In this document: positions 28,346-36,407 of the stretch, piece by piece
Position numbering within the stretch: the stretch's first letter is position 1
Layout: each line of letters opens with the position of its first letter
Source of the DNA: an uncultured Cohaesibacter sp.
GTDB lineage: Bacteria; Pseudomonadota; Alphaproteobacteria; Rhizobiales; Cohaesibacteraceae
Length of the DNA: 64,000 nucleotides
NCBI RefSeq assembly: GCF_963678225.1
Contig: NZ_OY782764.1
Location: 891,001 to 955,000 of the forward strand
Direction of reading: 5' to 3'
Notes under the pieces: generated by a model
Database searches by the model: none
Told to the model about the DNA's origin: nothing
What the model saw: only the letters and a program-made list of their open reading frames with translations
Made by a program: the position numbers and the translations under genes

Positions 28346-28831
28346 TCAACGAAGTTTTTGTAATAAAATGTCGCTGGCCTGATCGACCAAATGATAGACA
28401 TCCTCAAAAACATCCGCACCGCCATAATAGGGATCCGGCACTTCGTAAGAGCGTTTCATTTGCTCAAGACCGCAATATTCCAGATAGAGTGCGACTTCTG
28501 CGGTTCCATCGCGTGGCTGCATCGCCCGGATATCGCGCAGATTGTCTCGATCCATCGCCAGAATGAGATCAAAGGCATAAAAATCTTCAACAGCGATGCG
28601 CCGGGCGCGCAGATCAGAGATATCGGTTCCATGGACCCTGGCAACGCTGATGGTACGGCCATCCGGCGGATGGCCCACATGCCATGCACCCAGGCCTGCA
28701 CTATCGAGCAAAAACTGATCGCCAAGGCCCGCCTCTTGAATTTTCTGCCTGAAAACCCCTTCTGCCAAAGGGGAACGGCAAATGTTGCCAAGACAGACAA
28801 ATAGAACCGAGGTGGGATGCGCAGGAATCAT
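28346..28831 (-). CDS. Low molecular weight protein-tyrosine phosphatase
   Basis: Cytosolic phosphatase of 161 residues. The P-loop C13-LGNIC-R19-S lies near the N-terminus (VLFVCLGNICRSP). The general acid Asp lies in VPDPYYGG, and the DSAG and MDRDN blocks are also present. Substrates may be tyrosine-phosphorylated proteins such as polysaccharide co-polymerases, but no such gene is nearby. The start at 28831 (MIPAHPTS) is set by homology; the upstream open frame is Cys/Gly-rich noise. Confidence 0.93.
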   Translation of the reverse strand: MIPAHPTSVLFVCLGNICRSPLAEGVFRQKIQEAGLGDQFLLDSAGLGAWHVGHPPDGRTISVARVHGTDISDLRARRIAVEDFYAFDLILAMDRDNLRDIRAMQPRDGTAEVALYLEYCGLEQMKRSYEVPDPYYGGADVFEDVYHLVDQASDILLQKLR

Positions 28832-29191
28832 GAAGTATCTCGTGGTAGAGTGATCTGACCGATCTGTTTGCAGACAACCTATTCGCCTAAAGGCGCAGTC
28901 GCAACCCCCTTTGCAGCCTTGGCAGGCATCAGGCCGATTTCTGCGCCCAAGGCCACATGAACCACACCCTCTGCCAGAGGGACCCAACCACGGGCATGAG
29001 ATGACGCAGGCAAGTTGTCAATCCAGATAATTTTTATGAAGTCAGAAAGTATCAGAAAAATACTACAGACATTTATAGTAAACAAAATATTTAGTAAACA
29101 TAACTTCAACCATGAGAGGAGAAGGATTTAGGAATTCTAATTTCATTAACAATTATATTATAAATTTTATAAAAAACCAGAGGGAGGACGC
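28832..29191. other. Intergenic region upstream of the histidine kinase
   Basis: This 360-bp region separates divergent genes. The right half (about 29020-29170) is strikingly AT-rich and contains the direct repeat described separately. The left half is GC-rich with an open leftward frame that resembles no protein I know. Confidence 0.5.
29076..29100. repeat. Direct repeat TAGTAAACA upstream of the two-component genes
   Basis: Two exact copies of TAGTAAACA (29076-29084 and 29092-29100) with a 16-bp period lie about 95 bp before the kinase start. They could be a regulator site, but this is untested. Confidence 0.4.
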
Positions 29192-30808
29192 ATGCCTTAC
29201 TTCATAAAAAACAAGAACATCGAGAATAACTTGATTTCGTTCTTGATGGAATCCGTCGAACAGGGAATTTCGGTTACAGACGAAGATCTCAACATAGTTT
29301 TTATGAACCGGGCAGCCTGTAAGATGCTGGATATTCCTGTCAGCCTCTTGCAAAAAGACAATTCGCTTTACAATCTTATTCGTTATATGGCTGAACGGGG
29401 CGACTATGGCCCGGGCGATATCGATGAAATCGTCGAGCATCGCATCGAGCTGTTGCGCAAGGAAACCGTCCACGACATCGATCATGAAACACAGGACGGA
29501 CGCGTCATCTGCCTGCAGGGCAAATTCGCCACCGAGGGCATCTTTGTTTCCATTTTCAGCGATGTCACCGAGCAGCGCGCCTATGAAGCCAAGCTGGAAG
29601 CCATCCAGTATGAATTGGAACTCAAGCTGGAAAACAGCCTGCGTGAAGTGCGTTACAACCGGGATCTTTTGGTAAACGCGATCAACGCGATTGACGACGG
29701 CATCATTCTGTTTGATGAGGATGATCGACTGGTTCTGGCCAACACGCGCATACTGGATCTTTATCCAAGCCTGAAACGACACCTGATCCAGCAGTCCCAT
29801 ATCAAAAAGATCGAAGGCTTCGATCTACCAGAACCGGATGAAACAAACGAAGAAGATCTGCTCAAGGGACGCCATCGCAATGAAGTCAAATTGCATGATG
29901 ATCACTGGTACCGGATCGAGCAATCGGCGACGGTCAATGGCGGAAAAATCGCCATTTTCTCTGATATCTCGACATACAAGGACCAGACCAGCAAACTACA
30001 GCAGCATACCAACAAGCTGGTCAAACTGCTGCAAAAAGAAATCTCGCTTTCCGAGACTCAGCGTGAATTTGTCTCCATGGCCTCCCATGAGTTCAAGACG
30101 CCGCTCGCCATCATCGACAGCAACGCCCAACGCATCGAACGCAAGGCAGGCAACATGCCCACCGAGCGCCTGTTGACGCGCATCGATAACATTCGCGATT
30201 CCGTGCAAAGGATGCAGTATCTCATCAACCGCTTCATGGATTTCTCAAGCGAAGAAATCGCTGGACTCAAGATGGCTGCCAAGAAGCAAAATTTCCGCAG
30301 CACGGTGGAGCGCCTGTGCGCGACCCATCTGGAAATGGGAGAGACCGCCAATATCCTGTGGGATTTGAAAGACCTGCCCGAATATGCGAGTTTTGATCAG
30401 AATCTGCTGGATCAGTGCGTCAGCAATATCCTCTCCAATGCCATCAAGTACTCCGAGCCTGGCGCCCCCATCAATGTGATTGGGCGTCGTGGAGATCAGC
30501 ATATCACGATTGACATTTGTGACGAGGGTATCGGCATTCCAGAAGACGAAGTGCCCAAGATCTTCAACAAATACTACCGCGCCTCCAACTCAAGTGGTAT
30601 TGCCGGAACCGGTATCGGCCTCAATTTCACCCAAATGGCATTGAAGGAACAAGGCGGTAGAATCGAAGTAAAGAGCAAACTCGGAGAGGGGTCCTGCTTC
30701 ACCATTTTCCTTCCGGCTTCCATCGCGGATGATGTCCAAGAGCAGGAAGACTCCGGTGAGGACCACCCCGACAAGATCCAGGACACCCCTGACGAACTGG
30801 CATCCTGA
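29192..30808 (+). CDS. PAS-domain sensor histidine kinase
   Basis: Histidine kinase of 538 residues with no transmembrane segment, so probably cytosolic. A first PAS-like domain covers about 15-135 (GISVTDEDLNIVFMN) and a second about 160-275 (DDGIILFDEDDRLVLAN). A coiled linker follows, then the HisKA box with H299 in MASHEFKTPL. The ATPase domain has NILSNAIKYS (N box), DEGIGIP (G1) and GTGIGLN (G2). The acidic C-terminal tail is low complexity. GGGAGG stands before the ATG. The response regulator starts 25 bp downstream. Confidence 0.94.
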   Translation: MPYFIKNKNIENNLISFLMESVEQGISVTDEDLNIVFMNRAACKMLDIPVSLLQKDNSLYNLIRYMAERGDYGPGDIDEIVEHRIELLRKETVHDIDHETQDGRVICLQGKFATEGIFVSIFSDVTEQRAYEAKLEAIQYELELKLENSLREVRYNRDLLVNAINAIDDGIILFDEDDRLVLANTRILDLYPSLKRHLIQQSHIKKIEGFDLPEPDETNEEDLLKGRHRNEVKLHDDHWYRIEQSATVNGGKIAIFSDISTYKDQTSKLQQHTNKLVKLLQKEISLSETQREFVSMASHEFKTPLAIIDSNAQRIERKAGNMPTERLLTRIDNIRDSVQRMQYLINRFMDFSSEEIAGLKMAAKKQNFRSTVERLCATHLEMGETANILWDLKDLPEYASFDQNLLDQCVSNILSNAIKYSEPGAPINVIGRRGDQHITIDICDEGIGIPEDEVPKIFNKYYRASNSSGIAGTGIGLNFTQMALKEQGGRIEVKSKLGEGSCFTIFLPASIADDVQEQEDSGEDHPDKIQDTPDELAS

Positions 30809-30833
30809 TTAAAGACATATCGGAGAAAGACCC

Positions 30834-31649
30834 ATGCCGGAAAAGATTCTTTGCATTGAAGACGAAGCCCTGTTGCTGGAAGATATCGTCGAAGAATTGC
30901 AGGATGCTGGCTATAGAACGCTGAAGGCCTCCAATGGCAAGGAAGCCATCGAGATTTTGAAAGTGGAAACAGTGGATCTCATCCTGTGCGACATCATGAT
31001 GCCGCTGATCGATGGTCCGACCACGCTCAAACTCATCCGCGAACGCCTGCCGCAGCATAATGAAGTGCCATTTATTTTTCTGACGGCAAAGTCAACAAGA
31101 GAAGACATTCTCATTGGCAAGAAAATGGGCGTGGATGACTATCTCACCAAACCCATTGATTATGACCTGCTGTTGGCCACCATCAAGGCACGCCTTGAAC
31201 AGGTCTATCGCATCAAGGAAACCAACGAGGCCAAGCTCAAGCGCATCTATAATGCCTTGCGCGAAAACCGCTCATCTGAACCGCTTTCGATTGCTCTGGT
31301 TGCAAGCTCGCGCAAGTTCGTTCTGCCGATCGAACAAGCCCTTCAGGATCTGGGCTGTCTGGTGGAATTTGTGCATGAAGAGCATTTGTCCGTGCGCAAG
31401 GATGCAATCGAGAATAATGATCTGGTTTTTCTGCTCTACAGCAAAATCGTGCATTTCTATCTCAATGATCTCATCAACACCCGCGCCACCCATGGGCGCG
31501 GAAAAATGGTGCTGCTTTGCAAGGAAAATGTCGACAGGAACCTGAAAGAAGCGCTGTTGGATCTGGGCATCGGCAAAACCATCGATTACCCCTATCCACC
31601 TGTCGCAATCTTCAAAGTTATTCTGGAAGCCACACAAAACAAGGTGTGA
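30834..31649 (+). CDS. Response regulator: receiver plus degenerate receiver-like domain
   Basis: Protein of 271 residues, surely the partner of the kinase just upstream. Residues 1-125 are a normal receiver: acidic pair in IEDEA, phospho-acceptor D53 in LCDIMMP, Thr/Lys in FLTAKS. No DNA-binding or enzymatic output domain follows. Residues 145-271 instead show an alternating strand/helix pattern like a second receiver. The strands are IALVAS, LVEFV, DLVFLLY, KMVLLC and KTIDYP, but the third strand lacks the acceptor Asp. It is therefore likely a pseudo-receiver acting through protein contacts. Confidence 0.88.
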   Translation: MPEKILCIEDEALLLEDIVEELQDAGYRTLKASNGKEAIEILKVETVDLILCDIMMPLIDGPTTLKLIRERLPQHNEVPFIFLTAKSTREDILIGKKMGVDDYLTKPIDYDLLLATIKARLEQVYRIKETNEAKLKRIYNALRENRSSEPLSIALVASSRKFVLPIEQALQDLGCLVEFVHEEHLSVRKDAIENNDLVFLLYSKIVHFYLNDLINTRATHGRGKMVLLCKENVDRNLKEALLDLGIGKTIDYPYPPVAIFKVILEATQNKV

Positions 31650-31930
31650 AGAGCCGGCATCAATTCTCACAGCCACGAAGGCCAGCGCTTTGGAGCAACA
31701 GTCAAGCGGTTCGCCCTCCTGTTGCCAAAAGCATGGCCCGAAGAGGATGGCCGCTATCCCCCTGCCACTCAATAACTGCTTTTAGCAAATCCAAAAATGT
31801 TGTAAAACCAGCACGCAAGAGAGCATGTAAAATCAAGTTCCTGAGCCTTGCGCCTGCCCCTTCAAACCGCGCTACAAAATGACATCACACAGTCAAAGCG
31901 TTGTGCGCACCCCTTAGCGGAGAGCCAGTC

Positions 31931-33397
31931 ATGAAAAACAAAGTCCAGCTTATCACCTATGTAGACCGGCTCACCGATGGCACATTCGCTGATCTCAAGA
32001 CCTTGATCGATGGTCCGCTCAAGGGTCTGTTCGGTACAGTCCACGCCTTGCCCTTTTTCGATCCCTATGATGGCGCGGATGCGGGCTTTGACCCCAAAGA
32101 CCACACCAACGTCGACTCGCGCCTTGGCACATGGGATGATGTGCGCAGCCTTAGCAAATCAGTGGATCTGATGGCAGACCTTATCGTCAACCATGTCTCG
32201 GCCGATGGCGACGCTTTTCAGGATTTCCTCGCCCAAGGAGACGCCTCCGACTATGCGGACATGTTCCTGACCTATGCATCGGTCTTCCCTGATGGCGCCA
32301 CCGAAAAGGATCTAACCTCCATCTATCGTCCGCGCCCGGGGCTGCCGTTTAACCAGATGTCGCTGAAAGACGGGACCAGTCGCCTGATCTGGACCACCTT
32401 TACGCCCAAGCAGATCGATATCAATGTACGCAGCGAAAAGGGCGAAGCCTATCTCGATAGCATCCTGACGCGCTTTGCCGAAGCGGGTATCAGCTGCATT
32501 CGTCTGGACGCCGCTGGCTATGCCATCAAGAAACCCGGCACAAGCTGCTTCATGATTCCGGAAACCTACGATTTCCTTGCTGAACTGACACAGAAAGCCA
32601 AGGCTCGCGGCATGGAGGTTCTGGTCGAAATCCATAGTTACTATCAGGATCAGATCGAGATCTCGAAAAAAGTCGACCGTGTGTATGATTTCGCCCTGCC
32701 GCCTCTCATCATGCATGCCCTGTTCACCGGCGATGCGGCCCCGCTCTGCCGTTGGCTTGACGTCAGCCCGCGCAACGCACTCACCGTACTCGACACCCAT
32801 GACGGTATCGGCGTCATCGATGTGGGCGCCCACTCTGATGGTCGCCCGGGCCTGCTGGAGCCGGATGCTATTCACAATCTGGTAGAAACCATGCATGAGC
32901 GCTCCGACGGCACCTCCCGCAAGGCAACAGGTGCCAAGGCCTCCAACCTCGATCTCTATCAGGTCAACAGCACCTATTTCGACGCGATCGGCCGCAGAGA
33001 AACCGACTATCTGATCGCGCGTGCCGTGCAGTTTTTTGCGCCGGGCATTCCACAGATCTATTATGTTGGCCTGCTGGGCGGGGAAAATGATATGGAGCTG
33101 CTGGCCAAAACCGATGTCGGGCGCGACATCAACCGTCACTATTACAAGGACGACGAAGTTGTAGAAGCGCTTGAGACCCCAATGGTCGCAGCCCTCACAA
33201 AACTAATTCGCTTCCGAAATGAACATCCTGCCTTTAATGGCGCCTTCTCGATTGTGCAGCCCGCCCGCGCTCAGCTTGAAATGACATGGAAAGCCGAAGG
33301 TCAATGGGCCAAGCTCTCCGTCGACTTTGCCCAAATGGAAGCAACCATTTCCCATACCACGCCGGATGGCACCAGACGCTTCCCTGTCAAACCGTAA
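31931..33397 (+). CDS. Sucrose phosphorylase (GH13_18)
   Basis: Cytosolic enzyme of 488 residues that splits sucrose with phosphate to glucose 1-phosphate and fructose. It is strikingly like the bifidobacterial enzyme from its first residues (MKNKVQLITY) through DGADAGFDP, DLYQVNSTY, YYVG and GRDINRHYY. The GH13 catalytic triad is D193 (IRLDAAGY), E233 (VEIHSYY) and D291 (LDTHDG), each one position later than in the Bifidobacterium adolescentis enzyme. Other GH13_18 specificities (glucosylglycerol, glucosylglycerate, sucrose 6-phosphate) cannot be excluded. GGAGA precedes the ATG. No sucrose transporter or fructokinase is adjacent. Confidence 0.88.
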   Translation: MKNKVQLITYVDRLTDGTFADLKTLIDGPLKGLFGTVHALPFFDPYDGADAGFDPKDHTNVDSRLGTWDDVRSLSKSVDLMADLIVNHVSADGDAFQDFLAQGDASDYADMFLTYASVFPDGATEKDLTSIYRPRPGLPFNQMSLKDGTSRLIWTTFTPKQIDINVRSEKGEAYLDSILTRFAEAGISCIRLDAAGYAIKKPGTSCFMIPETYDFLAELTQKAKARGMEVLVEIHSYYQDQIEISKKVDRVYDFALPPLIMHALFTGDAAPLCRWLDVSPRNALTVLDTHDGIGVIDVGAHSDGRPGLLEPDAIHNLVETMHERSDGTSRKATGAKASNLDLYQVNSTYFDAIGRRETDYLIARAVQFFAPGIPQIYYVGLLGGENDMELLAKTDVGRDINRHYYKDDEVVEALETPMVAALTKLIRFRNEHPAFNGAFSIVQPARAQLEMTWKAEGQWAKLSVDFAQMEATISHTTPDGTRRFPVKP

Positions 33398-33442
33398 AGC
33401 CCTGCCAAAGTTGCATGAGCCTGATTGGCCTTACAGCTTGCA

Positions 33443-33474
33443 ATTGTTCAAAATTCGCGCATTTTTAGAACAAT
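33443..33474. repeat. Inverted repeat ATTGTTC...GAACAAT
   Basis: Perfect 7-bp arms at 33443-33449 and 33468-33474 with an 18-bp centre. It could be a spaced operator or a weak hairpin. Confidence 0.4.
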
Positions 33475-33488
33475 GCTCAAAAGTAAGG

Positions 33489-33519
33489 CAAAGTTGCTCC
33501 ACAGAGCACCACAACTTTG
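33489..33519. repeat. Inverted repeat CAAAGTTG...CAACTTTG
   Basis: Perfect 8-bp arms at 33489-33496 and 33512-33519 with a 15-bp centre. No T-run follows, so it is not a typical terminator. Confidence 0.4.
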
Positions 33520-33803
33520 GGTAAAATTTAAGCTGGAAACGATTCAAAGTGGTTGGAAGACCACCTTGAAACGGCATAACATGCCAAAAAGACAGAACCT
33601 TGCCCAATTTATGACGCTTGGTCCAAAACTTGCTTTTGAATAACTCGTAACAGTTAATTCGTACGTTTCAGGCTCAAAGGACGATTTTCCGCACGAAGAA
33701 CAGACTGGGGAACAGCTTATCAAGGCTATAAGCCACACAAACAGCACACTGCGGGAAAGCAGACGACGCGGGCAATTGAAGCGCCAACATAAAGGTGCAT
33801 CGC

Positions 33804-35273
33804 GTGAGTAATTACGATCCCTGCGCATTTTTTTGCGAAATGTCGAGCGCCATGTCAGAGCGCAGTCCGCAATTGAAGGATATCTGGCACAGGTTCGACG
33901 AAGCAGATTTTGAAAATCTGAAGACACGCGCCAAGGACGCTGATCTTGAGCTTTTCAATCTCGGTGTCACATTTACGGTCTACAGCGACAAGGATGTTAT
34001 CGATCGGGTTCTACCCTTCGACATCATCCCGCGCGTCCTGACCGCCAACGAGTGGGACACGATAGATCGCGGCGTCATTCAACGTGTCGCGGCCATCAAT
34101 GCCTTTCTTCACGATATCTATAACGACCGGCACATCATCAATGACGGCATCGTGCCTGCCGATCTGGTACTGGGCAATTCCAACTATCGCGATGTCATGG
34201 TCGGTTTCACCCCCGCCTGCAACGTCTATACCCATATTTCGGGCACCGACATCATCCGCGATGACAGCGGCAATTTCCTCGTGCTGGAAGACAATGTGCG
34301 TTCCCCATCAGGCGTCTCCTACGTGGTTGAAAATCGACATCTTATGGAGCGCTCCTTTCCCGATCTTCTGGCTGATCTCAAGCTGCGCAAGGTATCAGAC
34401 TATGGCACCAACCTGTTTGCCAAGCTGAGCGAAACCGCGCCGGAAGGATGCCTCGACAAGGATGATCCGCAAGTGGTCGTCATGTCCCCGGGCATGTTCA
34501 ACTCGGCCTATTTCGAACATATTTTCCTCGCCCGCGAGATGGGCGTTCCCGTCGTGGAAGGCAATGACCTCTTCTGCGATGACGACAAGGTCTATATGAA
34601 AACCATCGGCGGCCCGCGTCGGGTGGATGTCATCTATCGCCGCATCGATGATGAATTCCTCGACCCCGAAGCCTTCAAGCCAGATTCCATGCTTGGCGTC
34701 AAAGGGCTTGTAAGCGCCATGCTGAAAGGCAATGTGACCATCGCCAACGCATTGGGCACGGGCGTCGCCGATGACAAGGCTGTCTATGCCTATATGCCAC
34801 GCATCATCAGATATTACCTTGATGAAGACCCCATTCTGTCCAACGTGGAAACCCACATCTGCCGTGAACCAGATGCGCTGCAATATACCCTTGATCATCT
34901 GGATGAACTGGTCGTCAAGCCGGTTGGCGAATCCGGCGGCTATGGCATAACCATCGGCCCCAAAGCCAGCAAGGAAGAATTGGCGACGGCTCGTGAGGCC
35001 CTGCTGGCCAAGCCAAGCAATTTCATTGCCCAGCCCATGATTTCCCTGTCGGTCTGCCCAACGTTGGGTGAAACCGATCTGGTGGCGCGCCATGTGGATT
35101 TGCGCCCCTTTGCCATCACGGGCAAAGGCACATGGGTTCTGCCCGGAGGGCTCACCCGCGTGGCCCTCAAGGAAGGCTCTCTCATCGTCAATTCCTCCCA
35201 AGGCGGCGGCACAAAAGACACATGGGTTCTCGCAGAAACCCCATTCAATCCAACGGACGGAGGCAACTCATGA
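33804..35273 (+). CDS. Circularly permuted ATP-grasp protein
   Basis: Protein of 489 residues of the circularly permuted ATP-grasp type (CP_ATPgrasp, old DUF404/DUF407), a family predicted to ligate carboxylates to amines. Seen are LVLGNSNYRDVMVGF, FLVLEDNVRSPSGVSYV (a nucleotide/metal-binding acidic stretch), the PRRVDVIYRRIDDEFLDP block and a late VVKPVGESGGYG glycine loop. A GTG at 33804 is chosen as start (AAGGT about 8 bases upstream); a GTG at 33795 is also possible. Its stop overlaps the alpha-E start in ATGA, so the two are translationally coupled. Confidence 0.88.
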   Translation: MSNYDPCAFFCEMSSAMSERSPQLKDIWHRFDEADFENLKTRAKDADLELFNLGVTFTVYSDKDVIDRVLPFDIIPRVLTANEWDTIDRGVIQRVAAINAFLHDIYNDRHIINDGIVPADLVLGNSNYRDVMVGFTPACNVYTHISGTDIIRDDSGNFLVLEDNVRSPSGVSYVVENRHLMERSFPDLLADLKLRKVSDYGTNLFAKLSETAPEGCLDKDDPQVVVMSPGMFNSAYFEHIFLAREMGVPVVEGNDLFCDDDKVYMKTIGGPRRVDVIYRRIDDEFLDPEAFKPDSMLGVKGLVSAMLKGNVTIANALGTGVADDKAVYAYMPRIIRYYLDEDPILSNVETHICREPDALQYTLDHLDELVVKPVGESGGYGITIGPKASKEELATAREALLAKPSNFIAQPMISLSVCPTLGETDLVARHVDLRPFAITGKGTWVLPGGLTRVALKEGSLIVNSSQGGGTKDTWVLAETPFNPTDGGNS

Positions 35274-36295
35274 GCCTGCTACTCAGTCGTTATGCCGAAG
35301 CCCTGTTCTGGTTTGCCCGCTATATTGAGCGCTCAGCCAGCCTTGCGCGTATTCTCAATGTGCAGGCCGGCTTCTGGCAGGATCATTCCAGCCAGGAAAA
35401 CTGGGCATCCATTCTATCCCTCTATGCCGATAAGGACCGCTTTACCGAACAGCACGGTCAGATAACCGCCCAGAAGGTGGCCAAATTCTATATCACGGAT
35501 CGCGACAATCCGGGTTCGATCCTCTCCTGCCTCTGGGCAGCGCGAGAAAATGCCCGCCTGTTGCGCCCGCTGATTTCCGTTTCCATGTGGTCCTACATCA
35601 ACGTCTCATATAATCAGATGAAGAGCCTCAGCGACAGGGATCTGGATGCGTCGCGCCTGTCTCGCACCTGCGAATCCATCGCCCGCACCTGCGATGCGAT
35701 CATGGGAGTGACAGAAGGCACCTATTATCGCGATGCCGGGTGGCGTTTCTATCAGCTTGGCCTCTGGATCGAACGCGCGGATCAGACCAGTCGTCTGCTC
35801 GACGTCAAGGTAGCTCAGGTTGCCAATTTCAATGGCCTCGATCAAACCGAGACCGTCGCCGATATGGAATTCTGGAAACTGCTGCTCCACTCCTTTGAGG
35901 CCTATCATGCCTTCCAGCGCGCAAAATCGGGCAAACTGGACCCCAAAAAAGTCGCCAACTTCTTGATGTTCAACCAGAGCTTCCCAAAATCGCTAACCCA
36001 TTGCATCGGCGAAATACAGGATATGCTCAATGACCTCTATATGGGCTACCAGCTACGCCGGGCCGCTCAATGCTATGAAGAGGTGGAGATGCTGCTCTAT
36101 GAACTGGAGGCGGCGGCAAAAGACCCACACTTGCATATGCGGTTCCATGGGTTCAACGACAAGGTTCAGCATAGACTGATGGAAATTACCAACCAGCTGG
36201 GCATGTCATTCTTCGGGCATGCAGATTGGTCAAAAGAGGCTGAGGAATGCGAAAGCCAGTCCCAGTCACAAACCCAGTCCCAGACAATGGCCTGA
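35270..36295 (+). CDS. Alpha-E domain protein (DUF403) with Gln-rich tail
   Basis: All-helical alpha-E domain protein of 341 residues, the constant partner of circularly permuted ATP-grasp enzymes. The opening SRYAEALFWFARYIERSASLARIL and later WRFYQLGLWIERADQTSRLLD are the two characteristic Arg/Glu helices. The last 14 residues are a tail of alternating Ser/Thr and Gln (ESQSQSQTQSQTMA). The start is set by ATGA overlap with the upstream gene and by GGAGG. Its biochemical role is unknown; a scaffold or substrate-presenting part is plausible. Confidence 0.92.
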   Translation: MSLLLSRYAEALFWFARYIERSASLARILNVQAGFWQDHSSQENWASILSLYADKDRFTEQHGQITAQKVAKFYITDRDNPGSILSCLWAARENARLLRPLISVSMWSYINVSYNQMKSLSDRDLDASRLSRTCESIARTCDAIMGVTEGTYYRDAGWRFYQLGLWIERADQTSRLLDVKVAQVANFNGLDQTETVADMEFWKLLLHSFEAYHAFQRAKSGKLDPKKVANFLMFNQSFPKSLTHCIGEIQDMLNDLYMGYQLRRAAQCYEEVEMLLYELEAAAKDPHLHMRFHGFNDKVQHRLMEITNQLGMSFFGHADWSKEAEECESQSQSQTQSQTMA

Positions 36296-36407
36296 CGCCA
36301 CAGTCAGCCTGCTCACTTTGAACCTTTTTATTCGTGATCTTATCCTGATCCGTCCATGGGCATTTGTCCGCAGGGGATCAGAGTCTTGAAACAAAGGCAC
36401 ATTTTCA

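Larger units (their letters stand above)
33398..33803. other. Intergenic region with two inverted repeats before the ATP-grasp cluster
   Basis: About 400 bp with no gene that I can support. It carries two inverted repeats at 33443-33474 and 33489-33519 and is more AT-rich than its neighbours. It probably contains the promoter of the ATP-grasp/alpha-E genes. Confidence 0.5.

Noticed and set aside
28879-29109. Leftward frame ending near 28879
   Set aside because: The N-terminal half is translated AT-rich promoter DNA and the rest resembles no family. It could be a gene remnant, but I cannot support that.
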